This document shows, one piece after another, positions 10,165 to 20,429 of a DNA stretch of 64,000 nucleotides (the stretch's first letter is position 1; the number at the start of each line of letters is the position of its first letter). Made by a program: the position numbers and the translations under genes. The stretch is from Symbiodinium natans. Taxonomy: Eukaryota > Sar > Dinophyceae > Suessiales > Symbiodiniaceae. The DNA lies in NCBI GenBank assembly GCA_905221605.1, contig CAJNDS010002295.1, forward strand, positions 31,001 to 95,000, read 5' to 3'. Under the pieces are notes generated by a model that was not told where the DNA came from, searched no databases, and saw nothing but the letters and a program-made list of their open reading frames with translations.

Positions 10165-10810
10165 CAAAACCCTAGACCCTGCCCCTGAACCCCAAGCCCC
10201 AAACCCTAAACCCTAGACCCTAAAACCCTAACATCTTACAACCCTAAACCCCTAAAACCCTAGAACCTAAAATCCTAAACCCTAAACCCTGAGCTTGAAA
10301 TCCTAAAGCCTAAACCCTGATGAGCCCTAAACCTTAAATCCCAAGACAACAACCCCCCCCCCCCCCCCCCCCCCCAACCCTAAACCCTAAACCCTAAACC
10401 CTAAACCCTAAACCCTAAACCCGGCCAGAGCCCGCCTGCATCTTGGCCTCCCCCAGCAGGTCCTCAGCTGAGGCGGTCTTCGGAGGGTTTGGGCAATGAA
10501 GGGGGCTTGGGGCTTTAGGGTTTTCCTGCTTGGGTTGGGGTGTTGGGGGAGGGTCTTTACCCTAAACCCTAAACCCTAAGCCCTAAAGCCTAAACTCTAA
10601 ACCCTAAACCCTAAATTTTAGAGCTGCGCTAACTGCTCCAGTGAAGTTGGTATCCCTTTGGTTTGTCCCGAACCCTTTCTCCTTTCATGTTTTTTTTTAA
10701 ACTTACTTAAACCTCTTTTGTGTCCAATTTACTTAAACCCTAAACCCTAAACCCGAAATCGTTAAACCTAAATCCTCAACCCTAAACCCTAAAAAAACCC
10801 TAAACCGGGG
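10165..10810. repeat. Telomeric repeats with poly-C tract
   Basis: Degenerate CCCTAAA from 10165, a C run at about 10351-10375, clean CCCTAAA at 10376-10420, and more at 10557-10618 and 10737-10805. The only coding piece seen is 10421-10477. Confidence 0.85.
10421..10477 (-). CDS. Exon with donor supplied by a telomeric repeat
   Basis: The minus-strand exon TASAEDLLGEAKMQAGSGR (19 codons, phase 0 at both ends) follows CCGAAG. It ends CGG|GTTTAGGG, so the GT donor is the first two bases of a TTTAGGG array extending to about 10376. Composition is strongly coding-like. Parent gene unknown. Confidence 0.5.
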
Positions 10811-10970
10811 GAGTGGTGGGGGCAGGGAGTGGTGGGGGGAGGGAGTGGTGGGGGGAGTGGAGTGGGGGGGGGTGGGGGGGAGTGGGGTGTGGGGGGGGGG
10901 GGCGGAGTGTGGGGGGGGGGAGTGGGGGGGGAGTGGGGGGGAGTGGGGGGGGGGGGAGGGGGGGAAAGCT
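10806..10970. repeat. G-rich GGGGAGTGG repeat
   Basis: Imperfect purine-rich repeat; open frames here are repeat artefacts. Confidence 0.85.
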
Positions 10971-11287
10971 GAAAAGGAGACTCTCAAAAGTGGGGGGAAG
11001 AAAAGGCGACTAAACGAGCAAGAGTACAAAAAGGCGACCAAACAAAAAAAGTGATAACAAAAGCGACCAACCAGAAAAGGGTATAAAAAGGCGACCAAAC
11101 CAAAAAGGGGCATTGGGTTGCACCCTAGGGTCGCTGTTATCAAAAGATGCTTCCTCCAAATTCTCTAGGCGCCAACTTCACGGGCGAACTCTAAACCCTA
11201 AACCCTGAACCCTAAACCCTATAAACACTATAAACCCTATAAACCCTATAAACCATACCCTAAACCCTAAACCTTATAAGTCCTCCC

Positions 11288-11371
11288 CCGGATCGTCGGA
11301 TCATCCTTCGAGCTGCATGGCTGCCCTTCTCGGCGACCACGGTGAGGTCGACGACAGTGGTTCCGCGGCTT
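11288..11371 (-). CDS. Exon candidate
   Basis: The minus strand reads GTTVVDLTVVAEKGSHAARR, then MIRRSGG, immediately beside the telomeric array 11374-11474. It is downstream of the 11530-11589 stop, so it belongs to another transcript, or one of the two is wrong. Confidence 0.45.
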
Positions 11372-11373
11372 GG

Positions 11374-11475
11374 GTTTAGGGTTTAGGGTTTAGGGTTTAG
11401 GGTTTAGAGTTTAGAGTTTAGGGTTTAGGGTTTAGGGTTTAGGGTTTAGGGTTTAGGGTTTAGGGTTTAGGGTTT
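11374..11475. repeat. TTTAGGG array, about 14 units
   Basis: Nearly perfect, directly beside the exon candidate 11288-11371. Confidence 0.95.
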
Positions 11476-11529
11476 CGGGAGGTCAAGTGCGCTTGAGCGT
11501 GTGGACACAGTTGCTGCTTCTGGCCACCC

Positions 11530-11589
11530 TTACACGGTCTCGGAGAGTTCGTGGTCTTCTGCGGAAACCTTTGCGGGGGCCTTGACCAC
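11530..11589 (-). CDS. Terminal exon candidate
   Basis: After the acceptor GGGTGCAG, the minus strand reads VVKAPAKVSAEDHELSETV and TAA (20 codons). Coding-like composition and a clean acceptor; no family assigned. Confidence 0.5.
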   Translation of the reverse strand: MVKAPAKVSAEDHELSETV

Positions 11590-11794
11590 CTGCACCCGTG
11601 TGAGGGACCTAGGGGTAATCTAGGGACTACGCAGGTATATTTGTGCTATATAAGGTAGAAAAAGAGGTTCTGTAGGGGAATGAGATTCAGGGTCCCATAT
11701 CTCCCTGAAAAGCAATGACAACACCGAACCATGCCATCCAGCGACTCCCAAATGGTCGTCTGGGGCTTAGGGTTTCTGGGGCTCAGGGCTTGCC

Positions 11795-12150
11795 ACCCTA
11801 AACCCTAAACATTATAAACCCTAAACCCTAAACCCTAAACCCTAAAACCCTAAACCCTAAACCCTAAACCCTAAACCCTAAACCCTAAACCCTAAACCCT
11901 AAACCCTAAACCCAACACCCCAAACCCTAAACCCCAAACATGGGGCCCAGGGCCCAGGGTTGAGGGCTCAGGTCCCAGGTGAACGCTGTGTGCACATCAA
12001 GGTGCCACCACACACTGCCACAAGCCTGGCAACCGGTTTAGGGTTTAGGGTTTAGGGTTTAGGGTTTAGGGTTTAGGGCTTAGGGTTGCCAAACTGGTTT
12101 CGGGTTCAGGGGTAGCTTCCAAACCTCAATTCGGGTTAGGGTGTAAGGTT
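11795..12150. repeat. CCCTAAA array then TTTAGGG array
   Basis: CCCTAAA at 11795-11935 (about 18 units) and TTTAGGG at 12037-12088. Between them is short unique sequence with no clear exon. Confidence 0.9.
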
Positions 12151-12361
12151 TAGGCTGAGGGTCTAGGGTTTACAGCTTAGGGTTTAGGGCTTAGGGCCTG
12201 TGATTTATGGTTCGGGCTACTGGGGCTTATCTAAGGAATCACCCCACAACCCTAAACACACCTCAACACCAACCATAGAACGTGAACCCCAAACTGGGAT
12301 CAGATCATCCCTCTTCAGGTATATTGAGCTATCCAAGTTTTCTCAAGGCATTTAAAAGGAA

Positions 12362-12462
12362 TAGCCCTTAAAGTGTAGTGTCGTGGCCGCCGTTGACGCG
12401 AACCCGACGACTGCAAACCCCAGAACGCGCACCGAAGCCCCTTTCAGACAACCAAAGCCCGT
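12362..12462 (-). CDS. Exon candidate
   Basis: Following ATCAAATGCAG, the minus strand reads DLTGFGCLKGASVRVLGFAV, then VGFASTAATTLHFK, a hydrophobic stretch. Product unknown. Confidence 0.4.
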
Positions 12463-12554
12463 GAGATCCTGCATTTGATATCAAACTTTCCTCACCGACA
12501 CCTCATAAACCCCAACCCCTAAACCTTGAAATCGTAAACCCTACAAAACCCCGT

Positions 12555-12675
12555 AGACCATATGGGCATTTTCCCAGAACCGGGGTACCCCGTTAAAAGC
12601 CCCCAAATAAAATAGAAGCCAATTCAAGGGACCCCCCACAAGGGTACCCCTATTTTTGGAAACCCCCATATAGTC
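12555..12675. mobile_element. Element family H
   Basis: TATGGGCATTTTCCCAGAAC to CAAGGGTACCCCTATTTTTG, then GAAACCCCCATA. Relatives: 8735-8850, 3401-3515, 965-1063. Confidence 0.55.
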
Positions 12676-12951
12676 CCTTATAAACCCTAAACCCTAAATC
12701 CTAAACCTAAACTCTAAACCCTCAACCCTCAACGATTAACCCTAAACTCTACACCCTTAACCCTACCCAGTCCGCGAAACAGCTGAGGCCTTGCTTGGCC
12801 GCGCCAGCAGCTGCCGAGGCCACCGAGATGAGATCTCGGGATGCGGTGGCGGCGGAAGCCTTGGGTCATGGACTTTTTTTCGGAGGAGTCCTAGGGTTTA
12901 GGGTTTACGGTTTAAGTTTCAGGTTTAGGATTTCGGGTTTAGGGCACAGTC

Positions 12952-13090
12952 AAGGCCACTGACTAAATCTACAATCATGGAGAAGACTTCCCGGTTACGA
13001 AAGTGCTTTTCCAGTTCTGCGCATCCTTTCCGTTCGAGTCGCCTCAACAGTGGCGGGCAGGGCAGCAGCGAAGGGGGTCGCGCATCCCGG
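12952..13090 (-). CDS. Exon candidate, charged helix
   Basis: The minus strand reads LLRRLERKGCAELEKHFRNR, then EVFSMIVDLVSGLDCA, as part of an open frame extending through a (TCA)n stretch. The opposite strand is also open but looks less like protein. Product unknown. Confidence 0.4.
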
Positions 13091-13957
13091 TCTGATGACG
13101 ATGATGATGATGATGAGTATGAAGTAGTAATAATGATATTGAAAATGATACTGATAATTGTAATGCCAATGCTCGGTGCTTCGCGAAACGCCTGCACGCA
13201 CAAGGATGGCGCGAAAACCGTAAACCCTGGGGCATTTCACCCTAAACCCTATACCCTAAACCGCAAAGCAGACCCTAAGCCCAGGCTTGAAGCCCTGCAT
13301 AGGCTCAAAGGCACGGAGGCTGATCCGTAGTTAGGAACAACAATGAGCACCTTTCGTTGCTTGTTTTATGGGTCTAAGCTTCGTGTTTCGTAGAGGGATC
13401 ATCCATGTCTGACACGATTGCCAGGCGGCCTGGTACCGTGCGATGGGACATGGCTCTTTAAGCGCTGACTTCCGTGCTCGAAGGCGTTGCGAAGAGAAGA
13501 GAGAGGCAGCCAGTGAAGCGTGGAAGCATGCCGGATTCGGTCGGATCCGGTGGCTCAATTGCGCAAGGAGCTTGAAGTCGTCCATGGTCCAGAGTCTAGT
13601 TAATCCACCTCGAAAACTCCTAATCTACTGTCATAGAGGGCCTAAAGGGCCCCCAAAACTTTGATGTCAGGCATTCGGTCGCAGAACGCCCCGGGGCAGC
13701 AGTAGTCGTTTAGGGTTCGGAGGCGCGGGCTGATACTGTTCAGGGGATTCCGGGATTTCCGCCCTAAGCCCCACGTACCATTCCTAAACCCCTAACCACA
13801 ACCCTACTTCAGCGCCAAGCCCAAAAGTCCAAACCCCTAAACCCCAAATCCCAAACCCTAAACCCTAGCAAGCTTCTGCGTGTGGACGGTTTAGGGTTTA
13901 GGGTTTAGGGTTTAGGGTTTAGGGTTTAGGGTTTAGGGTTTAGGGTTGAGGGTTTAG

Positions 13958-14270
13958 GCTACTCAGAGAGCTACGACACTGCGCAACAACTAGCTTCTAC
14001 TTCTGCAGGCTGCGGGCGCAAACGCATGGCCCTTCATTGGGGAGCAACAGCCCAAGGATCCATGTACCTATATAGTACATATTGCGGTTTAGGGTTTAGG
14101 GTTTAGGGTTTAGGGTTTAGGGTTTAGGGTTTAGGGTTTAGGGTTTAGGGTTTAGGGTTTAGGGTTTAGGGTTTAGGGTTTAGGGTTTAGGGTTTAGGGT
14201 TTAGGGTTTAGGGTGAGCTCATTCTGACGCCAAGGGAAGAGTCATGGAACATACTTGGGCCACAAAGTAG
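13958..14270 (+). CDS. Two plus-strand exons separated by a telomeric intron
   Basis: The exon 13958-14056 begins after TTTAG of a telomeric array and reads YSESYDTAQQLASTSAGCGR, then KRMALHWGATAQ. The intron starts GATCCATG and consists of a partial family G element plus about eighteen TTTAGGG units. The exon 14218-14270 reads HSDAKGRVMEHTWATK and TAG. Phases match (1 to 1). Another frame inside the first exon (AAGANAWPFIGEQQPK, after TTCTGCAG) is also coding-like, so the model is tentative. Confidence 0.4.
14083..14214. repeat. Perfect TTTAGGG array, about 18 units
   Basis: Lies between the plus-strand exons 13958-14056 and 14218-14270. Confidence 0.95.
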
Positions 14271-14657
14271 TTACCAAATTTATGCGGTTCTCAGGGAGGG
14301 GGGGGTTTCAAGGGTGGTATGCAACACCAAATACTCCCCACTACTCCTTGAGGTTCCCTAGCTATCTACCCCCCATGAACCCCCTCCCTGAAGAACCCTA
14401 TATGTAAGGTTGGAACCATGGGCCCTTAGTAGGGCCTTACTATAAAGAGTGTAAATAAGGGTTCCAAGTATCCACTATACATGGGTGTGTGTGTCCCGCG
14501 GGCTAGAATCGGCTAGAACATCCCATATAACCCCAACGTAGATCGGAATACCTAAGTCCGAGACGCCGAAACCTCAAATCTTGTGTACACCCTGTTTAGG
14601 GTTCATAGGGTTTAGGGTGTAGGGTTTAAGGTTTAGGCTAACGGGTCTAGGGTTTAG

Positions 14658-14726
14658 GGCAACTTCAAAACTGACTCTGGCAGCGCCTCCTCCAACAGCG
14701 CAAAGGCTGATAGCCAATCGCCTTAA
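14658..14726 (+). CDS. Terminal exon, Ser/Ala-rich C-terminus
   Basis: Directly after TTTAG of a telomeric unit the plus strand reads GNFKTDSGSASSNSAKADSQ, then SP and TAA. The acceptor is formed by the telomeric repeat. Product unknown. Confidence 0.45.
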   Translation, partial: GNFKTDSGSASSNSAKADSQSP

Positions 14727-15339
14727 AAGCAGTGGGGGTGCTGCACCCACGAGTAAACGGTCTAAGGGTTTAGGGTTTAGTGTTTAGGGTAAGGGCGCAT
14801 AAAAAAAGAATACAAAGAGCGCCCCGGAAAAAAAAAATGTAATACTAAAGTTCATGCGTCTCTTCGCTCCTTACAATTTGATATTGAATCATATTGTCTT
14901 TTAGCGTGTTAATAGTGTTGAAAGGGCACATTAAAAGACTCATCTAGTGTCCCAATAAACGGTCAAACTTCTCAAAGTAGCCCAAAAACCTCACATAAGA
15001 AGGCCCTTAGGCCCAGAAACCCTAGAACGAGAGTCCTAAACCCTAAACCCTAAACCCTTAACCTTAAACCCTAAACCCTCAGAATTTTAGGGTTGAAAGA
15101 CCAGCCAAAATTCGAGGGGGCAGGGGTTCAGGGCTATGCGGTTTTGGCTCAGGGTTCAGGTGTTTGGGTTCAGGTTTGGGGGTTTAGGGTTTTAGGGATA
15201 AGGGTGGCGCAGCATGGATCAGGGCCTTATGGTGAGGCGCGAATTGGGCATCCCTCCTTGTCAGCAGCTTTGCACTAGGAACCAGGGTTTAAGAACAACC
15301 CCAACCTCCCCCCCTTCCCCCCCGCCCTCCCACTTTTTT

Positions 15340-15405
15340 CGGCACATTGGACACCATAGCCAATAGCCAAGAAAAACGAGGACCCCAAATATCCCGCCCA
15401 GACTG
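15340..15405 (-). CDS. Exon candidate with a membrane segment
   Basis: The minus strand reads ASLGGIFGVLVFLGYWLWCP, then MC, a typical transmembrane helix. The other strand also has an open frame. Boundaries not defined. Confidence 0.35.
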
Positions 15406-15517
15406 GCCGAAACAAGGCTTGATGCAGGGTTCTGTAGAACCCTATACCCCTAGAGCCTGCGGGGCTTCAGGGCATGCATGGATGTGGCCTTCCAAGAAGA
15501 AAGGAAAAAGAGATTTC

Positions 15518-15755
15518 AGGGTTTAGGGTTTAGGGTTTAGGGTTTAGGGTTTAGGGTTTAGGGTTTAGGGTTTAGGGTTTAGGGTTTAGGGTTCAGGGTT
15601 TAGGGTTTAGGAGGGGCTGTAGACCTTTCGGCCTTGGATGCCCTATAGTTCATCGTTTGGGGCCTTCGGGCTCAGGGTTCCCCAAACCCTAAACCCTAAA
15701 CCCTAAACCCTCAACCCTCAACCCTCAACCCTCAACCCTAAACCCTAAACCCTCG
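15518..15755. repeat. TTTAGGG array followed by CCCTAAA / CCCTCAA array
   Basis: About 13 TTTAGGG units to 15612, 70 bp of unique sequence, then CCCTAAA and CCCTCAA to 15752. No gene seen. Confidence 0.9.
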
Positions 15756-16137
15756 TTCTTAAAATCCTTGTCCTTGTTTGGGGTACCCTAATATTTGCGG
15801 CCACCAGGAAATAGTAACCCAAAAAGAGAACAGAACTTAGAGAAGTGACCATCTATAAATATGAACATGAACATAATAGAGATACAAATGTAAACACACA
15901 CACACACACACATCTCTGGAGTAATTGGAGGGGGTGTGAAAATTAAGAGCAAGGCCTAAGGAGTTGAAGGACTCTAAGGGTAGTTGCATGTGGTCCCTTC
16001 GTATGGTCTCTTAAAAGGGCAACCTTTTGTTCCCCTGTACAAATTCAGGGGCCCATGCATCAGAACTCTTTCAGGGATGTTAAGGCCCTAAGAAACCACC
16101 CCTCAGAAGGACCCTGAAGCCTAAACCCTAAACCCTA

Positions 16138-16220
16138 AGTTTGGCGTGGCTTTCTGGGGCTTCGGCTGCTCTTCGCGCACGCTGACATGGCCTGGGTGCT
16201 CAGTTGGTACAAGGGGGGGG
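16138..16220 (-). CDS. Exon candidate
   Basis: The minus strand reads VPTEHPGHVSVREEQPKPQK, then ATPN, hydrophilic and proline-rich, ending beside CTTAGGG of a telomeric run. Confidence 0.35.
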
Positions 16221-16334
16221 GGGGGCAAAGAATCTCAGAAGACCTTCACAGTAGAACCTTATCCGAATACCGAATACCTGTGAGTTACTGTCTCTGTGTG
16301 TGTGTGTGTTTTTTTTTGGGGTGGGGGGTGGGGT

Positions 16335-16560
16335 AGGGTCTGTAAGCTCAAAGAACTTCTGCTTTCAAAGGTGTGTTCGCGCTTCCTCTCATTTTGCCAG
16401 GAAGTGATGGAGCGATGCCCGAAAGCTGTTGCGTTCCCCAACCCTACACCCGAAAGCTTACATATGCATCACAACACGGAAGAAGCATCAAAGCCTCAAG
16501 AAATGCCCGCACCCTTGAAGTTACACCACCCTAGTTACAGACCCTTGCAGAGTCCTAAAA
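16335..16560 (+). CDS. Exon candidate
   Basis: The plus frame reads VCKLKELLLSKVCSRFLSFC, then QEVMERCPKAVAFPNPTPES and a His/Pro-rich stretch, before dissolving into telomere-like CCCAAACCC. Upstream is a G-rich/GT simple repeat that could not be coding. No family recognised. Confidence 0.35.
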
Positions 16561-16639
16561 CCCAAACCCAAACGCTTAGAACCCCAAGACACCATACCCC
16601 CAATGCACCCATGCCCTAAACCCCAAAGCGTAAACCCTA

Positions 16640-16782
16640 AGGCCCTGAACCCTAAACCCTAAACCCTAAACCCTCAACCCTCAACCCTAAACCCGAAACC
16701 TAAACCATAAACCCTAAACCCTAAACCCTAAACCCGAAACCCGAAACCCGAAACCCTAAACCCTAAACCCTAAACCCTAGCT
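16640..16782. repeat. CCCTAAA / CCCGAAA array
   Basis: Mixed units including CCCGAAA and CCCTCAA variants. No exon within it. Confidence 0.9.
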
Positions 16783-17417
16783 AAGAAAAGACTTATAAGC
16801 CCTCCTCACTTCAGCTTCAATCCCACTCTTACTGCGAGGGCGAAACGGCCCCAACACAAATGGACCCCTGAAACCCCAAGCCCTAAACCCCAGTGGACCC
16901 AAAACGCCACGCTCCCCGAAATCCTTCAGAGTAGAACCAGCTGAGAGAAAGGGTTTGGGGTTTATAGGGTTTAGGGTGTAGGGGTGCAAGGTGAGAGAGC
17001 GGTAACGGCTTAGTTTAATTCCGGTTTAGGGTTTAGGGTTGCGGCCTGCAATTAGGGCGTAGGGCTTCGGAGGCGACCCTGCCCGCGTGTTGCCAGAGGG
17101 TGGGGCCGTATTGAAGGAGACCAAGTCAGCCTCAATCTGATCTCGCCTCGGAGACGAAACGGCTTTGGCGCTTTTCTTAGGGTTTAGGGTTATAGTGTTT
17201 AGGGTTTAGCTTTTAGCAGATTCCAGGGCTCAGACTTTGGGATCAGGTTCGGCGCAAAGCAATTGGGGGTTCCTCCTGTGGTGTCCCTCTTTGTCTGGAA
17301 AGGGTTTGTGGGGGGCAAAGGGCCTCAGAACGGTTTGCTGTAAGGCTTGTCGTGCATGAGAGACAACCTCTTTTTCCTCAGCTCAAAGCCTTTGAACCTT
17401 TCACAAAATTCGAATAG

Positions 17418-17798
17418 CCGTGAAAGCCTTAGCCCACACTCCTGAACTCGACATTTCGAAACTTCTCCTTTTGGGGGGGCCTGTTGCTAAGTTCACCCAG
17501 TTCTTCCTCATGACCATGCACACTACTGGTGAACCCGAAACGCTTTTGAGCCCCTACGGTCCCCTATTAGGATACCTCCCTTACTTGGAGGTTCATGGTA
17601 CTTAGTAACCAATTAGAACTGTACTTATAACTGTACTTATAACCATGTTAATTAAGGCACTTAAGGGGCTTATAAGGGGGTTATAAGTACAGTTATGATT
17701 GGTGACCCAAAACCCAAAACCCAAAACCCTAAGCCCTAAACCCTAAACCCTAAGTACCATGAACCTCCAAGTCACTTCTGGAGCCTAAGGAGACCTGA
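17418..17798 (+). CDS. 3' end of a plus-strand gene with an introner in frame
   Basis: The exon ending at 17590 reads KALAHTPELDISKLLLLGG, then PVAKFTQFFLMTMHTTGEPE, then a proline/leucine-rich end PYGPLLGYLPYLE. The second exon, 17772-17798, adds SLLEPKET and a TGA stop. The intron 17591-17771 starts GTTCATGG and ends CTCCAAG; removing it keeps codon phase 0. The 5' limit is uncertain: a TAG that could serve as an acceptor lies at 17415-17417, and an upstream canonical acceptor (TTTTTCCTCAG) ends at about 17381. I do not recognise the product. Confidence 0.65.
17591..17771 (+). mobile_element. Introner element, family B (GT-AG intron)
   Basis: The ends are inverted repeats: CTTGGAGGTTCATGGTACTT at 17584 and AAGTACCATGAACCTCCAAG at 17752. 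The donor GAG|GTTCATGG and the acceptor CTCCAAG| both lie within the TIRs. The interior has the palindromic core ACTGTACTTATAACTGTACT and, near the right end, an inserted run of CCCAAAA and CCCTAAA units (about 17707-17755). Confidence 0.85.
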
Positions 17799-17844
17799 GC
17801 AGCCCACCAAACTGGACAAGAAACGTTGAGAGAGGAGGGTATAG

Positions 17845-18175
17845 GCCTGAACCCTAAACCCTAAACCCTAAACCCTAAACCCTAAACCCTAAACCCTAAA
17901 CCCTAAACCCTAAACCCACGTGCCTCGCCAAGCTCAGGACCGCCAGCGCCAGGGCTCCCTCTTGGCCTGGCGCTGGAACCCTAGGGGTTTAGGGTTTAGG
18001 GGTTAGGGGTTTAGGGTTTAAGGTTTAGGGTTTCCGGGTTGAGGGTTTAGGGGTTTGGGTTTAGGGGTTTAGGGTTTAGGGGTTTGGGGGTTTAGGGGTT
18101 TAGGGGTTTAGGGGTTTAGGGCTTTAGGGGTTTAGGGGTTTAGGGTTTAGGGGTTTAGGGGTTTAGGCTTAACAT
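17845..18175. repeat. CCCTAAA array, then GGTTTAGG array, around a GC-rich inverted repeat
   Basis: CCCTAAA at 17847-17916, then CGCCAGCGCCAGGG and GCCTGGCGCTGG as inverted arms (17940-17974), then GGGTTTAG variants with an extra G to 18172. Confidence 0.85.
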
Positions 18176-18179
18176 TGAG

Positions 18180-20120
18180 GTGTTAGGGAATAAGGTCTCG
18201 GTTGAGGGACTGCCCCTTGGTTAAGGAGGCTTCGGGCTCAGGGTTGCCAGGACTTAGGGTTTAGGGTCCCGCACTGCCTTGGATAAGGGTTTAGGGTTTA
18301 GGGTGTAGGGTTTAATTAGTGTTAGGAATCGGCCTTCAATGATATTCAAGGTTCTGGTATGGTTGGAATGCTCCTTCGTTGAGGGCTCTTCGGGACTAAC
18401 TTCGGTTTAGTTACGGTGTTGCAGGCCGGGTTGCCTCTGTATATGAACCAACGCAATTCATGCTTCCGGGGGGTTCAGGGCTTAGGGTTCAATTGGTCTG
18501 GGAAAACCCTCGAAATTGATGGAGTATATTGACGGTCTCTCAAAAACAGAACCAACTAAGCCCCTTAACCCTAAACCCCCTAAACCGCATCTAAATCCCC
18601 CCTAAACCCTAAACCTAAACCCTAAACCACAGAGAGGTCTAGGCATGCGGGAAGGGGGCCGATGTCACAGGCGCTGATCGCAGCATTGTAGGAGACCTGG
18701 GCCCAAGCCCATTGTGAAGGGGGAGGGATTTAGGGTTTAGGGTTTAGGGTTTAAGGGCGCAGGGCTGTCGGAAATACCCATATACGGTTAGTTCCTGAGC
18801 CCATATGTTTAGATAGATGGATGGATAGATAGTTTTTAGTTTTTTAGTTTTTTTTTTTTTTGGGGGGGGGGGGGGGGGGAGGGGGGCTTCCCAAAATATA
18901 TCGGGGGGGTAATACCCTTTTTGTTGTTCTTTTTTTTCTTTTTTTTTGGGGGGATGGGGGGAGGGGTTCGATGGGTGCATGGTAGCATATTTTGAGGGTT
19001 GCAAAAAGAAGGATGAGGGTTCAGACATTAAGGGGTGCCACTAGTTTGGGAAATACCCTGATATGGCACACTCTAGAAAGAACAGCCCCTACAGCGTATG
19101 CACCTCCAATCACCATTAACCCTCTTTGGCTTCGTGAACGATTCAGTCCAGCGTTTGGGATTCGGCTGCTGAGGGTTTAGGGGTGGGGCGGTGGTTTAAA
19201 ACACAATGTTGTAACCCTCCAGCATAACCAGGCGCGTGGGGACGGGTAGTTGATCAAAATACCTGTTCCCAAATTGCCATAATAGCCCGCAGCTGCTTAT
19301 CAACCCATCACATCCCTGAATAATTGATAATTCCCCCCCCCCCCCCCCCACCCCGAATCTCCCAGGTGGGTTTAGGGCTTAGGGTTTAGGGGTTGGCTGT
19401 TCTTGGCCGACCTTGCAACCCTTAAACCCTAGACCCAAATGGGGACCCAAACCCTAACTGTGCACCTATTCACCTGCAATCTGTGCGCAGGCGGTTCGCT
19501 GAGGGCTTGCTACATGGGGATTTCCTAAAGTATGGAAACCTACACCCTAGACCATAAACCTAAACCCCAAAACCCTAAACCCCTTTGGCAAGTGCCTCAG
19601 CTATAAGGCTCCGTATATTGTAGTAGGAATCCCCCCCCCCCACATGTTTACAGAGGTGTAGGAGCATAAAAAGCTCAGGGGTGCCCTACCTCAGGAGTTA
19701 AACCCTAAACCCTAAAGAGGGTTTAGGATTAGAGTTTAGGGTTCCTGAACCTTAATTAAACCCTAAAAATTCCTAAAGGCTTCCCTTCATATGCCCAATG
19801 TGAGCTCAGGCTTTCCCTGCATTACCCCGACCGCGAGGGTAGAGCCGCAGGGGTCCCAGGTACCACCCGTAGATGATCCAAAGCCGTGAGCCGTCCACCT
19901 GAAACCCCCTGAAAGCCCTTTTAGGCACAGTCCGAAGGCATGTCTCCCTTTCTCTGCAAACTCATCCCGACGACAATTCCTTAATTTAGCGGTTTAGGGT
20001 TTAGGGTCTAGGGTTACGGTTTAGGGTTTCGCTCTCTCGGCCATGGTACAGTAGTGGCAGGAAGTCGTTGACGCAAGGCTGTGTCAAAGGCCTCTGGCGA
20101 TCGGGAAAAAAGGGGGCACG
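18180..20120. other. Intergenic or intronic repeats, no supported exon
   Basis: Scattered telomeric units, poly-T/poly-G at 18838-18960, poly-C at 19333-19350 and 19630-19641. A minus reading at 18625-18700 (HNGLGPRSPTMLRSAPVTSA) faintly resembles the HNGPRS part of the repeat domain. Confidence 0.5.
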
Positions 20121-20429
20121 TCTTTGTTAGCCTTTGTGCCAACCGACAACCTTAACACTACTTCGAAAAAACGAATGAAGGCACTACAAGGAATCCTAGT
20201 TTTGCACTTCCTCGGCTGTCGGGCGTTTCAAGTTGCAGATCCTTTGAAGGGTGTAGGGTTTAAGGGCTGCCGAGTTGTAGGGTTTTGCGCACAGCGTTTT
20301 GGGGCCACAGAGCCATTGGAGCCTACAGCCTACAGCAACCCTCAAATCTTGAGCGTGTCGGAACTCGTCTTGCGGATTGAGCTCACCAGGGGCAAGCTGC
20401 AACAGGAGAAAAATCAACCTTGAAGTTCG

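Noticed and set aside
10733-11143. Proline-rich ORF and glycine-rich ORFs
   Set aside because: Consequence of the GGGGAGTGG repeat.
18992-20423. Short ORFs at 18992-19180 and 20124-20423
   Set aside because: Composition is not convincingly protein-like. At 20.4 kb a minus-strand TTTTCTCCTGTTGCAG acceptor followed by LAPGELNPQDEFRHAQDLR is suggestive, but no partner exon was found.
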